A stretch of DNA of 64,000 nt from Gari tellinella (GCA_922989275.2 OV277872.1:26924119-26988118), one strand, 5' to 3'. Counted from the stretch's first letter, positions 9,651 through 20,576 are shown. The notes: a model not told the origin generated them from the letters alone. Numbers and translations: made by a program.

Positions 9651-11015
9651 TACATTGAAACCCCTCTAAACCGGACAGGTATGGGGACAACATAAATTTC
9701 CGGTTTAGAGGGGTTTCCAGTTAAGAGGGGTTTTAAGCCATAACCACGGAGCTTGTTTCTATTATATGGAAGATAGCTGACCACTTAAATGAGGTTGAAA
9801 GTAAAGCAGAATGCGCCTTAAGGCGCATTCTACTTTACTTTTAACCTGCTTTAAGCTATCATTTTCTAGAATATAGAATATTTCTGATGATACATATTCA
9901 TGAATGTATAAAGTGCGCATTTATGGTGTAATTCAAAAAATAACAAGAAATATCTTTAAAAAAGATATTCGGCGGAATGAGTGGTTGAACTAAGGCTATA
10001 TAGATGAAATTTGGTGTGCAAAATTAAATGAAATTGAGGTTTTCAAAGAATTGTAATATCGTGGATTGAAAAGCAAAAAAAAATTGAAACAGCAACTTTT
10101 ATTTAAAATGCAAAACTATCATGTACAGAAATGCAAAACAGAACAATAATTTAACTCATATCCTAGCTACTGGTAGGAGATCCTCACATTAATCTATTGT
10201 TCTATATATCAAACTTCATTCATAGAGTTTCTTGAAACAAACTATAGCATACACAAATGTACAGATACAACAGTCTGCTGAACTTCGACTGCCACTCTTG
10301 TAAATAATGATGAAACAACACGATTGTGTTTAACTCACTTGAGGCCATTAATTTTATATATAATATTGCTTTAAATGTATGGTAAATGTGTACAAATAGT
10401 TAACAATTCAAACAAATTGGTAGTAAACAATTACAAAACACCTAGCTTCCTCTGTATATCTATAAAAAGATTTCAGATGTCATATCTTAAAATAGAAGTA
10501 TAATTGCATCATCCCAGTGGTAGTAAACAGTGCAGACTGTATCTCTAAATTTTACACTCACAGTCCACATCTGGTAAAACTGTAATTGGACATAGACCAG
10601 CCTACAGGGCTCCAGATAAGAGGGAGTAAACTAAACAAATCACATTTTTTCACTCCTTTCAGCACCAAACCCTATGGTGTTACCACTCATTTTTTTTGTC
10701 TCGAAGAGACAATTCAAATGTATAGTGACACCACAGGGTTTAATGCACAAATAAAGATTTTAAGTTTTGAAATAATTCCTTTATCTGGAGCCCTGGCTAC
10801 TATCCAATCAGACTATTCAGTTTCAACAGGTGCTCTTAATTCTAAATTTCTGATCAAATATAATTGGTTGAAATGTGTGGCCAAATAGAAAGTGTGACTA
10901 AATAGAAACCAGTCAGCTCCGCCGAAAAATGGGTTGGAAACGGGACCAAATGTTTTGTCCGGTTTAAAGAGAATTCCGGTATTTAGAGGTTCCGGTTTCG
11001 AAGGGTTTCACTGTA
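9651..11015. mobile_element. E-family composite element (E1)
   Basis: Ends TA-CATTGAAACCCCTC (decayed CAGTG) and GAAGGGTTTCACTG-TA, with long inverted AACCGGACA/CCGGTTTAGAGGGG sub-ends. Inside is most of a D element (core 9785-9856). About 1 kb of further sequence is inserted at about 9936-10925 and carries G1. Confidence 0.75.
10606..10794. mobile_element. G-family MITE nested in E1 (G1)
   Basis: AGGGCTCCAGATAAG ... TTTATCTGGAGCCCT, 189 bp. Inner palindrome CACCAAACCCTATGGTG ... CACCACAGGGTTT with a GTCTCGAAGAGAC apex. Confidence 0.8.
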
Positions 11016-11233
11016 CAGGATTTTAGGTGACTGTCAGCTGTGATTAATAGCCGTTGATATATATGTATAAATTGCTTTTGCTGTTAATTAATTAAACTGC
11101 ATTGACTCTTGATTTTCACATGTTTAATCCTTCTCCTTCCATAACATCGTCTTCTTAGAACAAACTCTTGGTTGTCCGTTTTTAACAAAATGAATCATAT
11201 TCCCATGGTTTATCATTGTGTCTGTTTATTCTG

Positions 11234-11450
11234 CTCTCAATTTTCTCTCGTTTTCTCTGTCTCTCTCTCTCTATGTATGTCTGCCTCTCTGTATCCCTCT
11301 CTCTCTCTCTCTATGTTTCTCTATTTCTGTTTCTCTCTCTGTATCGCTCTGTCTGTTTGTCTGTCTATATGTCTGTCTGTATGTCTCTCTCTCTCTATCT
11401 CTCTATTTTTGCCTCTCTCATTATTTCTGTATTCTCTCATTCTCTATATA
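11234..11450. repeat. Pyrimidine-rich microsatellite
   Basis: (TCTC)n/(TGTC)n low-complexity tract. The overlapping Ser/Leu-rich open frames in three frames are artefacts. Confidence 0.85.
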
Positions 11451-11861
11451 TGTCTCATATAAAAGTCAGATTAGTGGCTAGTGAAGAAAACATTGCAACC
11501 CCCTATAGTGAGAGTTGTGAATAACACACATGATATGGGTTATTATTCGATCTTGAAATCAATGAAAAATTTGTCTGTTTACTTAAAAATCTATAAGAGA
11601 GCTGTTGGCTTAAAGACCGTGCGATGTGTTTATGCAAACATTAAAACGATCTAACAGCGTTGTTTGTGTAGGGGGCGATCTTTCTACCGTATACTTCAAG
11701 TGCGCCACTGTTCGAAAACTACTTATTGTCGCTATAGCATGGCGGGTAGCCGCTCGCCGACTATTTAAAACCCTTTTCACAAACATAACAGCATAACTAT
11801 ATTCTGTATTAGACTGTTTTTCTTCAGGTTTGTGATATAAGATGTTGAAAAAGAAATACAT
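11451..11861. other. No recognised feature
   Basis: Less AT-rich than its neighbours (GGCGGGTAGCCGCTCGCCG at about 11740) but with no convincing reading frame. It may be an insertion in the A copy that ends at 11930. Confidence 0.35.
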
Positions 11862-11930
11862 ATACTGATCAGTATCCAAACTGTTTGCATGGTCAGGGTA
11901 GTCGCCAATGGTGATAAAAAGGGGTTAACA
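11862..11930 (+). mobile_element. A-family MITE, right fragment (A7)
   Basis: CTGATCAGTATCCAAACTG then TTTGCATGG and AAAAGGGGTTAA: right arm and right end only. Confidence 0.55.
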
Positions 11931-12100
11931 TAGAAATTGACACAAGACATCAATATGTGAAAAAGTGTTTATTAGAAATTCAAACTTATGTTCGTCCGAA
12001 AGTCCATATTGTAAGTTATATGGAGAAACAACGAACATTTAAAGCGATGTTAATGAAGAACAAATGCAATGCTGAAAGGTCCTATAGAAGCCTTCTATAA

Positions 12101-12439
12101 TACAGTGAAACCCCTCTAAACCGGACATGTGTGGGGACAACAAAAACATCCGGTTTAGAGGGGTTTCCGGTTTAGAGGGGTTTTAACCCATAGCTTGTTT
12201 CTAATATGGAAGGTAGCTGACCACTTAAAGCAGGTTGAAAGTAAAGCAGAATGCGCCCTAAGGCGCATTCTGCCTTACTTTCAACCTGCTTTAAGTTATC
12301 ATCTGCTAGAATATAGAAAATATGTCAGTGAAGGAATAAATCAAAGGCATAGAAATGGGTGGGAAACGGGACCATGTTTTTGTCCGGTTTAAAGAGAATT
12401 CCGTTATTTCGAGGTTCCGGTTTAGAGGGGTTTACTGTA
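12101..12439. mobile_element. E-family composite element, compact copy (E2)
   Basis: TA-CAGTGAAACCCCTC ... GAGGGGTTTACTG-TA, 339 bp. Between the E arms lies a D element: GTTTTAACCCATAGC at its left junction, palindrome 12225-12294 (TTAAAGCAGGTTGAAAG arms), and GGTGGGAAACGGGACC at its right junction. E1 shares the same left junction. Confidence 0.85.
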
Positions 12440-12718
12440 CTTTTAAGCTGCAGTTGGCCGCCACCTGTAAGTTTGACACTCTTTTAACCCATTCACCCCT
12501 GAAACCTCTATTGGACACGTCCAGTTTCCAATCAAATCTCGGATGTTGGTTTTTTGCCATTTTGGGTTGTTGATCAGAGGGCTCCTTTAGGAGCTCTACA
12601 TTGTTTGCATAGGGGGAAAAATACTCCTCATAAGTACATTGTTTGTAAATGAAAAGTATACTCGTTGTTATGGTTAAATGTGGTAAATGGCCGCTTAACA
12701 TGGGTTCTCTTGTACTGT
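12438..12718. mobile_element. O-family MITE split by I2 (O3)
   Basis: GCAGTTGGCCGCCACCTG on the left and GGTAAATGGCCGCTTAACATG on the right are inverted O-type sub-ends. The centre is occupied by an I element. Confidence 0.45.
12484..12677 (-). mobile_element. I-family MITE nested in O3 (I2)
   Basis: TTAACCCATTCACCCCTGAA ... TTATGGTTAA. Palindrome residue GATCAGAGGGCTCCTTTAGG; the left arm is shortened. Confidence 0.7.
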
Positions 12719-12734
12719 CGATGGTTTTTGTGTT

Positions 12735-12850
12735 AATCCGGGTTCTTTAAACAGTTCTATGATGGACTCCAGTATATTTTGTAAACTGTTTAGACCCTAA
12801 TCAGAGGGTTCATTAAGGAGCCCTCTGACAAGGGTCTGCTCTGTTTGTTT
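12735..12850. mobile_element. I-family MITE, core and left flank (I3)
   Basis: Palindrome 12770-12848: AAACTGTTTAGACCCTAATC ... GGGTCTGCTCTGTTTG with apex TTCATTAAGGAGCCC. Ends not clear. Confidence 0.6.
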
Positions 12851-12973
12851 TGCTATTATTTTTCTGATTTTTTTTCTAAAAACAGTCCGAAAATATAACA
12901 ATAAACAATTTATTTTACAAAAGTCGAATAGTTTGTACGAAACTTCAGTATAAACAGGATTAATCTATGATAT

Positions 12974-13190
12974 GTTAAACCTTCTCCACGCTGAAAAGAA
13001 ATTGCAATTGATGCTGTAAACAGTTTGAATCCAGATGAGACGCCCAGTTACTCGGCGTCTCATCTGGATCAAAACTGTTTGACACTCTGATGACATTTTA
13101 TGAAAGAAAATACAGATAAATCAGTTCTAGAAATTTTTGCAGACGACAAATAATGCAGAAAACAATTTTATGGCGCGCAGAAGATTTAGC
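12974..13190 (-). mobile_element. A-family MITE (A8)
   Basis: TTAAACCTTCTCCACGCTG start. Core 13017-13081 with CAGATGAGACGCCCAG and CTCGGCGTCTCATCTGG arms. GCAGACGACAAAT in the right flank; the right end is weak. Confidence 0.75.
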
Positions 13191-13369
13191 GCCGTAAGTT
13201 GTGGTAATTCCAAAACGCCTCATTGCAGAAACTAAATAATGATTCGATTAAGACTCCAGGGAGGAATGATGTAACGCAGCATGAGGGAGAAAAAATAAAG
13301 TTTATGGAAAACTATCTGTACCGAAAAACCTTAGCGGACAGAAATATCAAACGACCAATATTGATTATG

Positions 13370-13623
13370 TTAACCCTTTACCCAATAACCTGTTTATAAA
13401 ATTAAAGGCAGGTGATCAATTAAAGCAGGTTGAAAGTAAAGCAGAATGTGCCTTAAGGCACATTCTGCTTTACTTTCAGCCTGCTTTAACCTACCATCTG
13501 CTAGGTTATATATAAATAATTGATATGGCAATTGTTCATAAGGATATAAACTGGAACTATTTTTCTTCAGCGGAGGAATATATCAAATACGCTAAAAGTC
13601 GTTTCTATGAGGGAAAGGGTTAA
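13370..13623 (+). mobile_element. D-family MITE, full copy (D2)
   Basis: TTAACCCTTTACCCAATA ... GAGGGAAAGGGTTAA, 254 bp. Palindrome with TTAAAGCAGGTTGAAAG arms and apex GTGCCTTAAGGCAC, which has TTAA at its centre. Confidence 0.88.
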
Positions 13624-14344
13624 TCTGTCATCGTCCTTACATGGTTAATGGAGACTGAGATTGCCTAAAATTTGAAAATAAATTGAACCTAGACCAGACG
13701 CAAAATTGTTATTTTGGACGTGGAGGGTAACTCTGCAGTGAAGAAGTTTTGATGGTTTCAATCTTTGGAAACCTCCATTGTCAGTGTCGAGTTTCCAAAA
13801 CTTTAACTCAGTCTTCGTCTGCTCAAGAAAGCAACACTCAGTAATATCGTTTAAAAGACTGTATAAGAAGAAACAGTGAAACTATTTAGAATAATAAACT
13901 TCTAGTGAAAAAACATAACACGCTGAAGCAAATATGATGATAATAAAATTAGAAGAAACTACTTTCACTTTCTTTTGTGTACGAATTTAACGGATAGTTT
14001 CGGCCCAGGTTGTTTCGACCCTGTCAGTTCCGCCTATGTTTAGGGATAGATCGTTTCGTTCCATTTGGTGGGTCGTTTTCGGCCTAACGTTTTCTTAACC
14101 TATTTTAATATATAACGCATAAAACTCGGTCCTGATGTACAAACAGTATAAACCCTTATCTGAGGTTTTAAAAGTTAAAATTCATATCAGTTTATAATAT
14201 CAATAATGTAATAAATATTCATTTAAGTTGTAAAAGTCTGAGTTGGAATACAGAAAAATCATTTACAAGTAGTTGCATCCAGATGCTGAATAACCCTAGG
14301 GTAAGATATTGTTTATTTACTTTAATGTAGTTATTTTCCTTCTC
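13624..14344. other. Unassigned stretch with GTTTCG-type short repeats
   Basis: 13996-14095 contains several spaced copies of GTTTCGGCC/GTTTCGACC/GTTTCGTTCC, perhaps related to the GTTTCGCTACC repeats near 50.7 kb. The rest is unremarkable AT-rich sequence. Confidence 0.4.
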
Positions 14345-14440
14345 TCACTGTGAAGCGCCCTTGAACGCACAACTCCTGTGTAAAAAGAGCGCTCTATAAA
14401 GCAACAGGTATAATACCGGTAATAATAATAATAATTACAA
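14345..14440 (+). mobile_element. Retroposon 3' tail (SINE/LINE)
   Basis: TGTGAAGCGCCCTTGAACG ... AAGAGCGCTCTATAAAG followed by (AAT)n. The GCGC..CTATAAA-(AAT)n arrangement is a common retroposon tail in animals; the body upstream is not recognisable. Confidence 0.5.
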
Positions 14441-14454
14441 AATGTATAAATCGT

Positions 14455-14517
14455 TATTGAATATTTTTACAGACGACAATATCAATGCAGACGATATTAC
14501 AGCAGGCTATGGGTTGA
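14455..14517. mobile_element. A/C-family end fragment
   Basis: TTTACAGACGACAATATC, GCAGACGATATTACAGCAGG and ATGGGTTGA match the flank and end of A elements. Confidence 0.45.
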
Positions 14518-14984
14518 CTATGACCATAACTTACCCTGTTAGACATATCTCTCTCCACTCCACCCACCTCTTTTAAGTGACTAGATTTAGATGAAGTCTT
14601 TTTGAAATTTTTACTAGAAAAAATACCTCCCATTTGCACAACCTAACAATTCTATATAATTTATCAGTCGAATATTCGCTTAATTCGAAGATGATTCCAC
14701 ATTCAATATGAAATGAAAGGCTTTTCCTTAAAAATATCAAAAGTTATAATCTAAAGCTATGAGAAACTGTTCTGCTCCCATCAAATCCGGTCTCTGAGAG
14801 TCAAGCGGAAAGGCACGGTAAACATGTAAGAAAATACCATTGAAAAGAGATAGTCATGTAGCTAAATAGCATGAATAATTAATATTTTTTAACTTTAATA
14901 AAAGACTCCAACGTATAAGTAATACAAAGTTCAATATCTATCGACTCATGAAGCATTCTATAAAAGTAGTATCCTCTTCATACA
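14518..14984. other. No recognised feature
   Basis: Intergenic AT-rich sequence. Confidence 0.4.
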
Positions 14985-15222
14985 TTACTCTTTAGCCTAC
15001 TTCTATATTGGAAGACAGATGACCACTCAAAGCAGGTTGAAAGAAAACCCTTAATGTACAATCTGCTTTACTTTCAGCCTGCTTTAAGCTACTATCTGTT
15101 AGAATATATTGTATTTTTCTGCTACATATTCATGACTGTTAAAATTGGAACTATTTTCTACAGTGGAAGAATAAATTAACACGTGAAAGCACTTCCGGTG
15201 TGGCGTATTCTCTGGGAAAAGT
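14985..15222 (+). mobile_element. D-family MITE, degenerate (D3)
   Basis: TTAGCCTACTTCTATATTGG, then the core arms AAAGCAGGTTGAAAG and CTTTCAGCCTGCTTTAAGC with a shortened centre, then the D right flank (GGAACTATTTTCTACAG). Confidence 0.7.
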
Positions 15223-15254
15223 ATTTTTTATAATAAAAGTCGCGTTAGAATTAA

Positions 15255-15402
15255 AATAACAAATTCGTAGACCTGTGTTCATTATCGTGCATTAAATCTA
15301 AGTTAGTCGTTGAGATGTTGGTTATAAAATATATGACCCTACATCTCAACTCCTATCTGTGATCTAATGCACGATAATGAACATCTACGAATTTGTTATT
15401 TT
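15255..15402. repeat. Inverted repeat L
   Basis: AATAACAAATTCGTAGA and TGTTCATTATCGTGCATTA are mirrored by TAATGCACGATAATGAACA and TCTACGAATTTGTTATT. An inner pair GTTGAGATGT/ACATCTCAAC closes the loop. 148 bp; probably a MITE of unknown family. Confidence 0.75.
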
Positions 15403-15545
15403 ACTAAATAACATTCATATACGACAGGTGGGTTTATTTAGCAGGACATTAAACTATCTGAGAAAAAACACCCGACCGTTTCGGATACGAATATTGGTTA
15501 AGAAAGGTTTCTGGATAAAGTACGTTTAGAAACGTCCTTAAATTT

Positions 15546-15883
15546 CAGGACTACCATAAGTTGCTCATAAAAATCCTTAAATTACCAAATCTTCAGGCGT
15601 TTAAGGAATCGTACTTTTAACCCTTTCGCTGCAATGCTCTATAAAACAATCATAATTATGCAAACAGTTTTGATCCAGATTAGACGCCGCGAAAACGCGG
15701 CGTCTGATCTGGATCTAAACTATTTGACAACCATTGCAATGTTTCCTTAAGTAAAAAAAAACGCATAAAGTCAATAATTTAAAAGTTAGAGCAGAAATCC
15801 GAAGATTTCGGAAAAATATGTAGGTCCGGAGAAATTAAGAAAAATCCTAAGATTTCGGAAAGTCCGGAGAAATGGAGGCCCTG
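15546..15883. mobile_element. P-family MITE split by A10 (P1)
   Basis: Left end CAGGACTACCATAAGTTG with AAATCCTTAAATTACC; right part TCCTAAGATTTCGGAAAG and GGAGAAATGGAGGCCCTG. Matches P2 (35772-36026). CAGGG ends suggest hAT-like ancestry; the flank duplication is unclear. Confidence 0.6.
15617..15800 (-). mobile_element. A-family MITE nested in P1 (A10)
   Basis: TTAACCCTTTCGCTGC start. Core 15660-15722 with GATCCAGATTAGACGCC arms and GCGAAAACGC apex. The right end merges into P1. Confidence 0.7.
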
Positions 15884-15898
15884 ACATTTCAGTTCACG

Positions 15899-16350
15899 TT
15901 AACCTTCTACGCGCTGTGGTCGACTTTATGTTAACTGCTGATCACTGCAATCTTTTGGGTTCCAGGGGCCCGTTTCATAAAACTTCGTACGACAAATGTT
16001 GTCGTAAGTCAGATTATAAACTCTCAATTATTATTTAATTCTCCATCTAATCCTGTCTTGTGACATCATTTTGGAATCGTCTTGAAAAGACGATTCCAAA
16101 ATGATGTCACAAGACAGGATTAGATAGAGAAATCAGAGATTAAATGTGTTTTAAAGTGTTGACTTACGACAACATTTGTCATAAGAAGTTTTATGAAACG
16201 GGCCCCAGATGTGACGCCCAGAAATACGCGGCGTCTCATCTGGATCCAATCTTATTTGACGCTTCTATGATATTTTCTGAAAGCAATAAGCGTATATTAA
16301 TCAACCCAGACCATTGTTGCAAACGATAAATTTTGCAGACGACAATTTAC
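15899..16350 (-). mobile_element. A-family MITE split by H2 (A11)
   Basis: TTAACCTTCTACGCGCTG at the left and GCAGACGACAATTTAC at the right. The left arm of the palindrome (TTTGGGTTCCAG) is separated from AGATGTGACGCCCAG by H2. Confidence 0.7.
15965..16206. mobile_element. H-family MITE, full copy (H2)
   Basis: GGGGCCCGTTTCATAAAAC ... TTTTATGAAACGGGCCCC, 242 bp. Inner perfect palindrome TAATCCTGTCTTGTGACATC with apex AATCGTCTTGAAAAGACGATT. Inserted in the core of A11. Confidence 0.87.
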
Positions 16351-16401
16351 ATAGCTTACTGTTTATTATTGTGACGTAAATGGCAAAACATACCGACAAT
16401 A

Positions 16402-16651
16402 TGCAGTGGAGAATCTGTTATTCTTTCCCGTTTAAACGCAAACGTACGCAAACGCAAAGCACTAAAACGTAGAAAAGAACAACTTTTGGACAATTCTGAT
16501 AATTCTTGTTTATCTTGGTGGCAAACAGTTTGGAGCCTGATCGGACGCCGGGTTACCCGGCGTCTGATCTGGCTTCAAACTGTTTGCACTGCAAATAATA
16601 GTTTTAGCGTAAACGCGTATATTGGGAAAGAATAACAGATTCTCCACTGTA
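16402..16651 (+). mobile_element. B-family MITE, full copy (B5)
   Basis: CAGTGGAGAATCTG ... CAGATTCTCCACTG-TA; the left flank is TG rather than TA. Palindrome apex GGACGCCGGGTTACCCGGCGTC. Confidence 0.9.
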
Positions 16652-16896
16652 TTTGTAACGCTAACATGGGGTATGCCAAATCAGAGATGATCTAAGATAT
16701 ATAGCTAAACCTATGTTGAGTAGACATTCAAAACAATTTACAAGGACATTCTTTACACCAACTGAATATTCAGTGAGCATAAAGAAATGCAGAAAACTTC
16801 CGTTTGGTATCTGAAACGCAGCAATCTATCAAGCTGTCTGCTATTTCTTCTTTCCTCTTTCAACCTTCCTCATAGTTCTAAGCGCCTTTTGGCGCC

Positions 16897-17149
16897 TTAA
16901 CCCTTTCCCTTATAGGAGCGACTTTTAGCGCATTCATTTTATTCATCCGCCAAAGAAAATAGTTCCATTTTATACTGTCATGAATATGTACTATAAGAAA
17001 TATTTTCTATCTACTAGCAGATATTAACTTAAAGCAGGCTGAAAGTAAAGCAGAATGTGCCCTAGGGCACATTCTGCTTTACTTTCAGCCTGCTTTAATA
17101 GGTCACATATGTTAAAAAACTAGAAACAGGCTATGGGTTAAAGGGTTAA
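16897..17149 (-). mobile_element. D-family MITE, full copy (D4)
   Basis: TTAACCCTTTCCCTTATAGG ... GGTTAAAGGGTTAA. Palindrome TTAAAGCAGGCTGAAAG with apex GTGCCCTAGGGCAC. Confidence 0.88.
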
Positions 17150-17321
17150 CATACAGGTATCTCACATAATTATGCCTTTGAAATCATGCGTCTAGAGTGT
17201 CCTTATTAGGACTCCGTAGGAAACTTTTGCATTACTCGGACATGTACGTTTAAAGCATGCCCAAAGTGACGCAAAAATCTCCCTTTGTTAGATTTCTGCT
17301 CTACTTTCAGCCCTTGAAACC

Positions 17322-17568
17322 GATTACCCTATATATGCTGTTTCTAGTTTTAAAGAAAGCTGGCGACTTAAAGCAGTTTGACGTAAAGGCAGAATGTGCA
17401 TTATGGCGAATTCTGCTTTACTTTCATCCTGCCTATAGCTTCTATCTGATAGGATAAGGAAAATATTTCTCATGGTGCATTTTCATGACTGCATAAATTA
17501 GAACTATTGCCTTCGGTTGAGGAATAAATCAAAGGCATAAATAGCGCATTTGTGGGGAAACGGGTTAA
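17322..17568 (+). mobile_element. D-family MITE, older copy (D5)
   Basis: ATTACCCTATATATGCTG left; GTGGGGAAACGGGTTAA right. Arms diverged (CTTAAAGCAGTTTGACG vs CTTTCATCCTGCCTATAG). Confidence 0.75.
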
Positions 17569-17607
17569 GCTTTCCCCCTTATCTAAAACACCGAAACAAA
17601 TGTTTAC

Positions 17608-17992
17608 TTGAATCTCGATAACTCGGAAATACTTCAGTAAAACTAATACAGTAGAACCTCTCTATAACGGCCACCAAACTGTGTTAATAATTAGGTGTTT
17701 ACTGCAGGTGGACTGCTTAAAGCAAGGGGACAGTAAATCAGAAAGCTCCTATAGGAGCTTTCTGTTTTACTGTCACCTTGCTTTAAGCTACAATCTGTCA
17801 TTTAGACAATCAATAAGCCTTCATTTTAGTGGTTGTTATAGAGAGGTTTTACTGTAGCTCTTATTTCTATATTTAAATTTCGATAACTCGCTTTAGTTAA
17901 ACACATCCTTATTGCTAAACCACGTTTTAACTTTGAAATATGAGTGTGTTCGACTTACGAGAGTTTCGAATTATCGATGTTGCACTTTTTGT
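17608..17992. repeat. Q-family inverted repeat, split by F1 (Q1)
   Basis: CTCGATAACTCGGAAATAC before F1. After it come TCGATAACTCGCTTTAG, CACGTTTTAACTTTGAAATA and TTCGACTTACGAGAGTTTCG. Related to copies near 19.3, 20.1 and 29.9 kb. Confidence 0.55.
17647..17856. mobile_element. F-family MITE, full copy (F1)
   Basis: TA-CAGTAGAACCTCTCTATA ... GAGAGGTTTTACTG-TA, 210 bp. Core TTAAAGCAAGGGGACAGTAA with apex AGCTCCTATAGGAGCT. Confidence 0.88.
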
Positions 17993-17999
17993 GCATGCA

Positions 18000-18230
18000 T
18001 GCTCTAGACTGGTAATGCGTTAGATTGAAAATTTAATCCAGGGGTCGCGACTTCGATCCCCGCCGGATATCCTTTGGATGAGACTTTAACCGAGGTCCTA
18101 TGTCCCATCAGTGCTATAAACTGGGCATGTAAAAGAACAAGAGAGTTCTATAGAAAATGAGTAGGGTATCGCCCGGGATCCTTTGTTTACGCTTTCCCAT
18201 CTCTGGGAATTTCAATAAACCAAAAGTTGG
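18000..18230 (+). mobile_element. tRNA-derived SINE (S1)
   Basis: An A-box-like TAGACTGGTAATGCG and a B-box-like CGACTTCGATCCCCGCC lie at tRNA spacing. They are followed by a SINE body (CTTTAACCGAGGTCCTATG, TTTGTTTACGCTTTCCC) and ATTTCAATAAACCAAAA. Not a functional tRNA. Confidence 0.6.
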
Positions 18231-18378
18231 CAGAAACCGACGTATATCAAATTAAACCAATATATGTACGTGGTGGGGTTAAGCAAACTTGTTGATCAAT
18301 ACCAATTGACTGTGCGACCTGTTTACAATATTCGACACCAAAGTCACCATTATAGTAAAACTACCAATTTATGAATGC

Positions 18379-18628
18379 TACAGTGGAGAATCTGTTATTC
18401 TTTCCCGTTTAAACGCAAACGTACGCAAACGCAAAGCACTAAAACGTAGAAAAGAACAACTTTTGGACAATTCTGATAATTCTTGTTTATCTTGGTGGCA
18501 AACAGTTTGGAGCCTGCTCAGACGCCGGGTTACCCGGCGTCTGATCTGGCTCCAAAATGTTTGCACTGCAAAAAATAGTTTTAGCGTAAACGCGTTTTTT
18601 GTGAAAGAATAACAGATTCTCCACTGTA
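18379..18628 (+). mobile_element. B-family MITE, full copy (B6)
   Basis: TA-CAGTGGAGAATCTG ... CAGATTCTCCACTG-TA, 250 bp. Palindrome apex GACGCCGGGTTACCCGGCGTC. Confidence 0.9.
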
Positions 18629-18829
18629 CTAGTCTAGAAACGTTTTCAATTTATAATTTTATAGACAGTTGACCTTCAAGCACACGGTCGTACAGTTTGG
18701 AACCTGTACCGACACAGACTGATCGGAAATTTGATCTAAGCACAAGCTGAGTACAAAATATCCAATTAGGACGTAGAATGTATATAAGCATTTGAAGGTT
18801 AAATGACAACCGAAGTCATACAATCACCC

Positions 18830-19036
18830 ATTATCACGGCAATCGCAACATCTCTGACATTTACAAATAATTTAGATCCAGATCAGACGCCATTGGCCCT
18901 ATGTACATTGCATCTGATAATGATCTAAACTTTTAGCATCGGATGGGGTTTTCTTTCTCTAAAATGTATACAGACTAAATGCCACATTTATAGACAACCA
19001 TTTTAAAGCAGACGAACATTCGGATGGTAAGGGGTA
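18830..19036 (-). mobile_element. A-family MITE, degenerate (A12)
   Basis: AAATAATTTAGATCCAGATC and ATCTGATAATGATCTAAAC keep the arms; the apex is replaced by unrelated bases. GCAGACGAACATTCGG and GGTAAGGGGTAAAA mark the right end. Confidence 0.55.
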
Positions 19037-19244
19037 AAACTCGGCCGTGTCAGTGTACGGTTAGTTTTCAATGTTTGTGTATGTATTGAAATACGAGACA
19101 GCTTGATATAATGGGTGTACAATATTGAAAGAAATTTAATAGCTAATAGTAAGAAAAAGTATGACAGGAAGCGCTGTTGAAGATCAAGAGACATCGACAA
19201 ATATCCACAAAATGACGAAAATATTTTTGAATTGAAAAAAATAC

Positions 19245-19455
19245 ACTCTAGACCCCGCTTTATTTAAACCGAGCTCACTTAAATCGTTCATACCCATATT
19301 TCAAAGTTAAAACGTAGCAAAGCTAGGTTTTAACTTAGAAATACGGGTATTTTTTACTAAAGCGAGATCGATTTATTGAAAAATTGAAATGCAACTTTAT
19401 AAATACGAATACTTTTTTACATAGTGAGCTCGAATAATTGCGACTTGAACGTACA
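19245..19455. repeat. Q-family inverted repeat (Q2)
   Basis: CCCATATTTCAAAGTTAAAA and AGGTTTTAACTTAGAAATACGG form the stem around GTAGCAAAGCTA, with TTTAAACCGAGCTCACTTAA on the left edge. Confidence 0.6.
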
Positions 19456-19488
19456 CATGTCACCGAATCATCGGTTCTATTCTGAAGC

Positions 19489-19849
19489 TACAGTGTTCCC
19501 TCCCTACAACGACTCCCTCCTTACAACGACCCTTGTCTCAGTTCCCTAAAACGGACAATTATGTCTAACGCTTTTACTGCTGTAATGCCGTCTGCTTACA
19601 ATTGTCGTCTGCTGTTGGGTTTTTTAAATTACATATTTAAGTGGACATTTTGATAGCATAAATATAATTATGAGTGGCAAACAGCTTGAATCCAGATCAG
19701 ACGCCGCGTCACGCGGCGTCTGATCTGGATTCAAGCTGTTTGCAAATGTAAGCCAAGTCTTGATTTTCCCTCTCTATAACGACTCCCTCCGAACAACACA
19801 CACACGTTGTGTCTCCCACTGGATGTCGTTGTAGAGAGGGAGCATTGTA
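19489..19849 (-). mobile_element. C-family MITE, full copy (C4)
   Basis: TA-CAGTGTTCCCTCCCTAC ... GAGAGGGAGCATTG-TA, 361 bp. Perfect palindrome 19678-19744 (GGCAAACAGCTTGAATCC arms, apex GCGTCACGC). Inside the left half, CTAACGCTTTTACTGCTG is a decayed A-family terminus. Confidence 0.88.
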
Positions 19850-20065
19850 AAAGCATTAGCGAGTCAAACAAGCAGGCTGTCTCATTTGTTTCTAACATTT
19901 GCATACTGATTGTATCGACAAAAGAGAATAGATTCATTTATAACACCTGTAACCATTTCAAGCGTGTGGGTCTTTGTGCTGAGAATCAAGTTATGTATTG
20001 TGAGACTTTCTTTCGATCGAAACTGCTTACAAAAAGCTCATGGAAACCATAGACCAAAAGAGAAG

Positions 20066-20243
20066 TTCTCGATAACACGAACTGACTGCAACACAATTAA
20101 CCCATAATGCTATGGTTCAATCTGGATAACGTGATCGCGTTTAATTCAAACACGTCCGTATTTCAAAGTTGAAATGAAACAAATCACATTTTAACTTTGA
20201 AATGATGACATGCTCGACTTAAGCGAATATTCGAGTTAATGCT
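20066..20243. repeat. Q-family inverted repeat (Q3)
   Basis: CTCGATAACACGAACTGAC, then CGTATTTCAAAGTTGAAATG against CATTTTAACTTTGAAATG, then CTCGACTTAAGCGAATATTC. A degenerate hairpin. Confidence 0.55.
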
Positions 20244-20366
20244 ATGGTATATTATTATTTTTCCCATACTGAATTATGAAAAGTTTGTCCTTTTAAAAGG
20301 GACATTGACCGAAATGTGTGTCTCACTGGGTGACATGCACCCTCCTAAAAAGATCTCCAGTCATAG

Positions 20367-20576
20367 TACAGTAAAACCCCTCTATTACGATCACAAAAAC
20401 AAAGGCAAGTTTGTTTTATTAAAGACAGGTGACAGCTTAAATCAAGGTAACAGTAAAACAGAAAGCTCCTAAAGGAGCTTTCTGTTTAACTGTCACCTTG
20501 CTTTAAGCAGTCATCTGTCGTAAACACCTAATAATTAACATAGATTAAATGGTCGTAACAGAGGGGTTTTACTGTA
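20367..20576. mobile_element. F-family MITE, full copy (F2)
   Basis: TA-CAGTAAAACCCCTCTATTA ... CAGAGGGGTTTTACTG-TA, 210 bp. Core TCAAGGTAACAGTAAAACAG with apex AGCTCCTAAAGGAGCT. Confidence 0.9.

Noticed and set aside
11172..11524. Three overlapping Leu/Ser-rich frames of 87-102 codons
   Set aside because: Open in three frames at once over a (TCTC)n tract; not coding.
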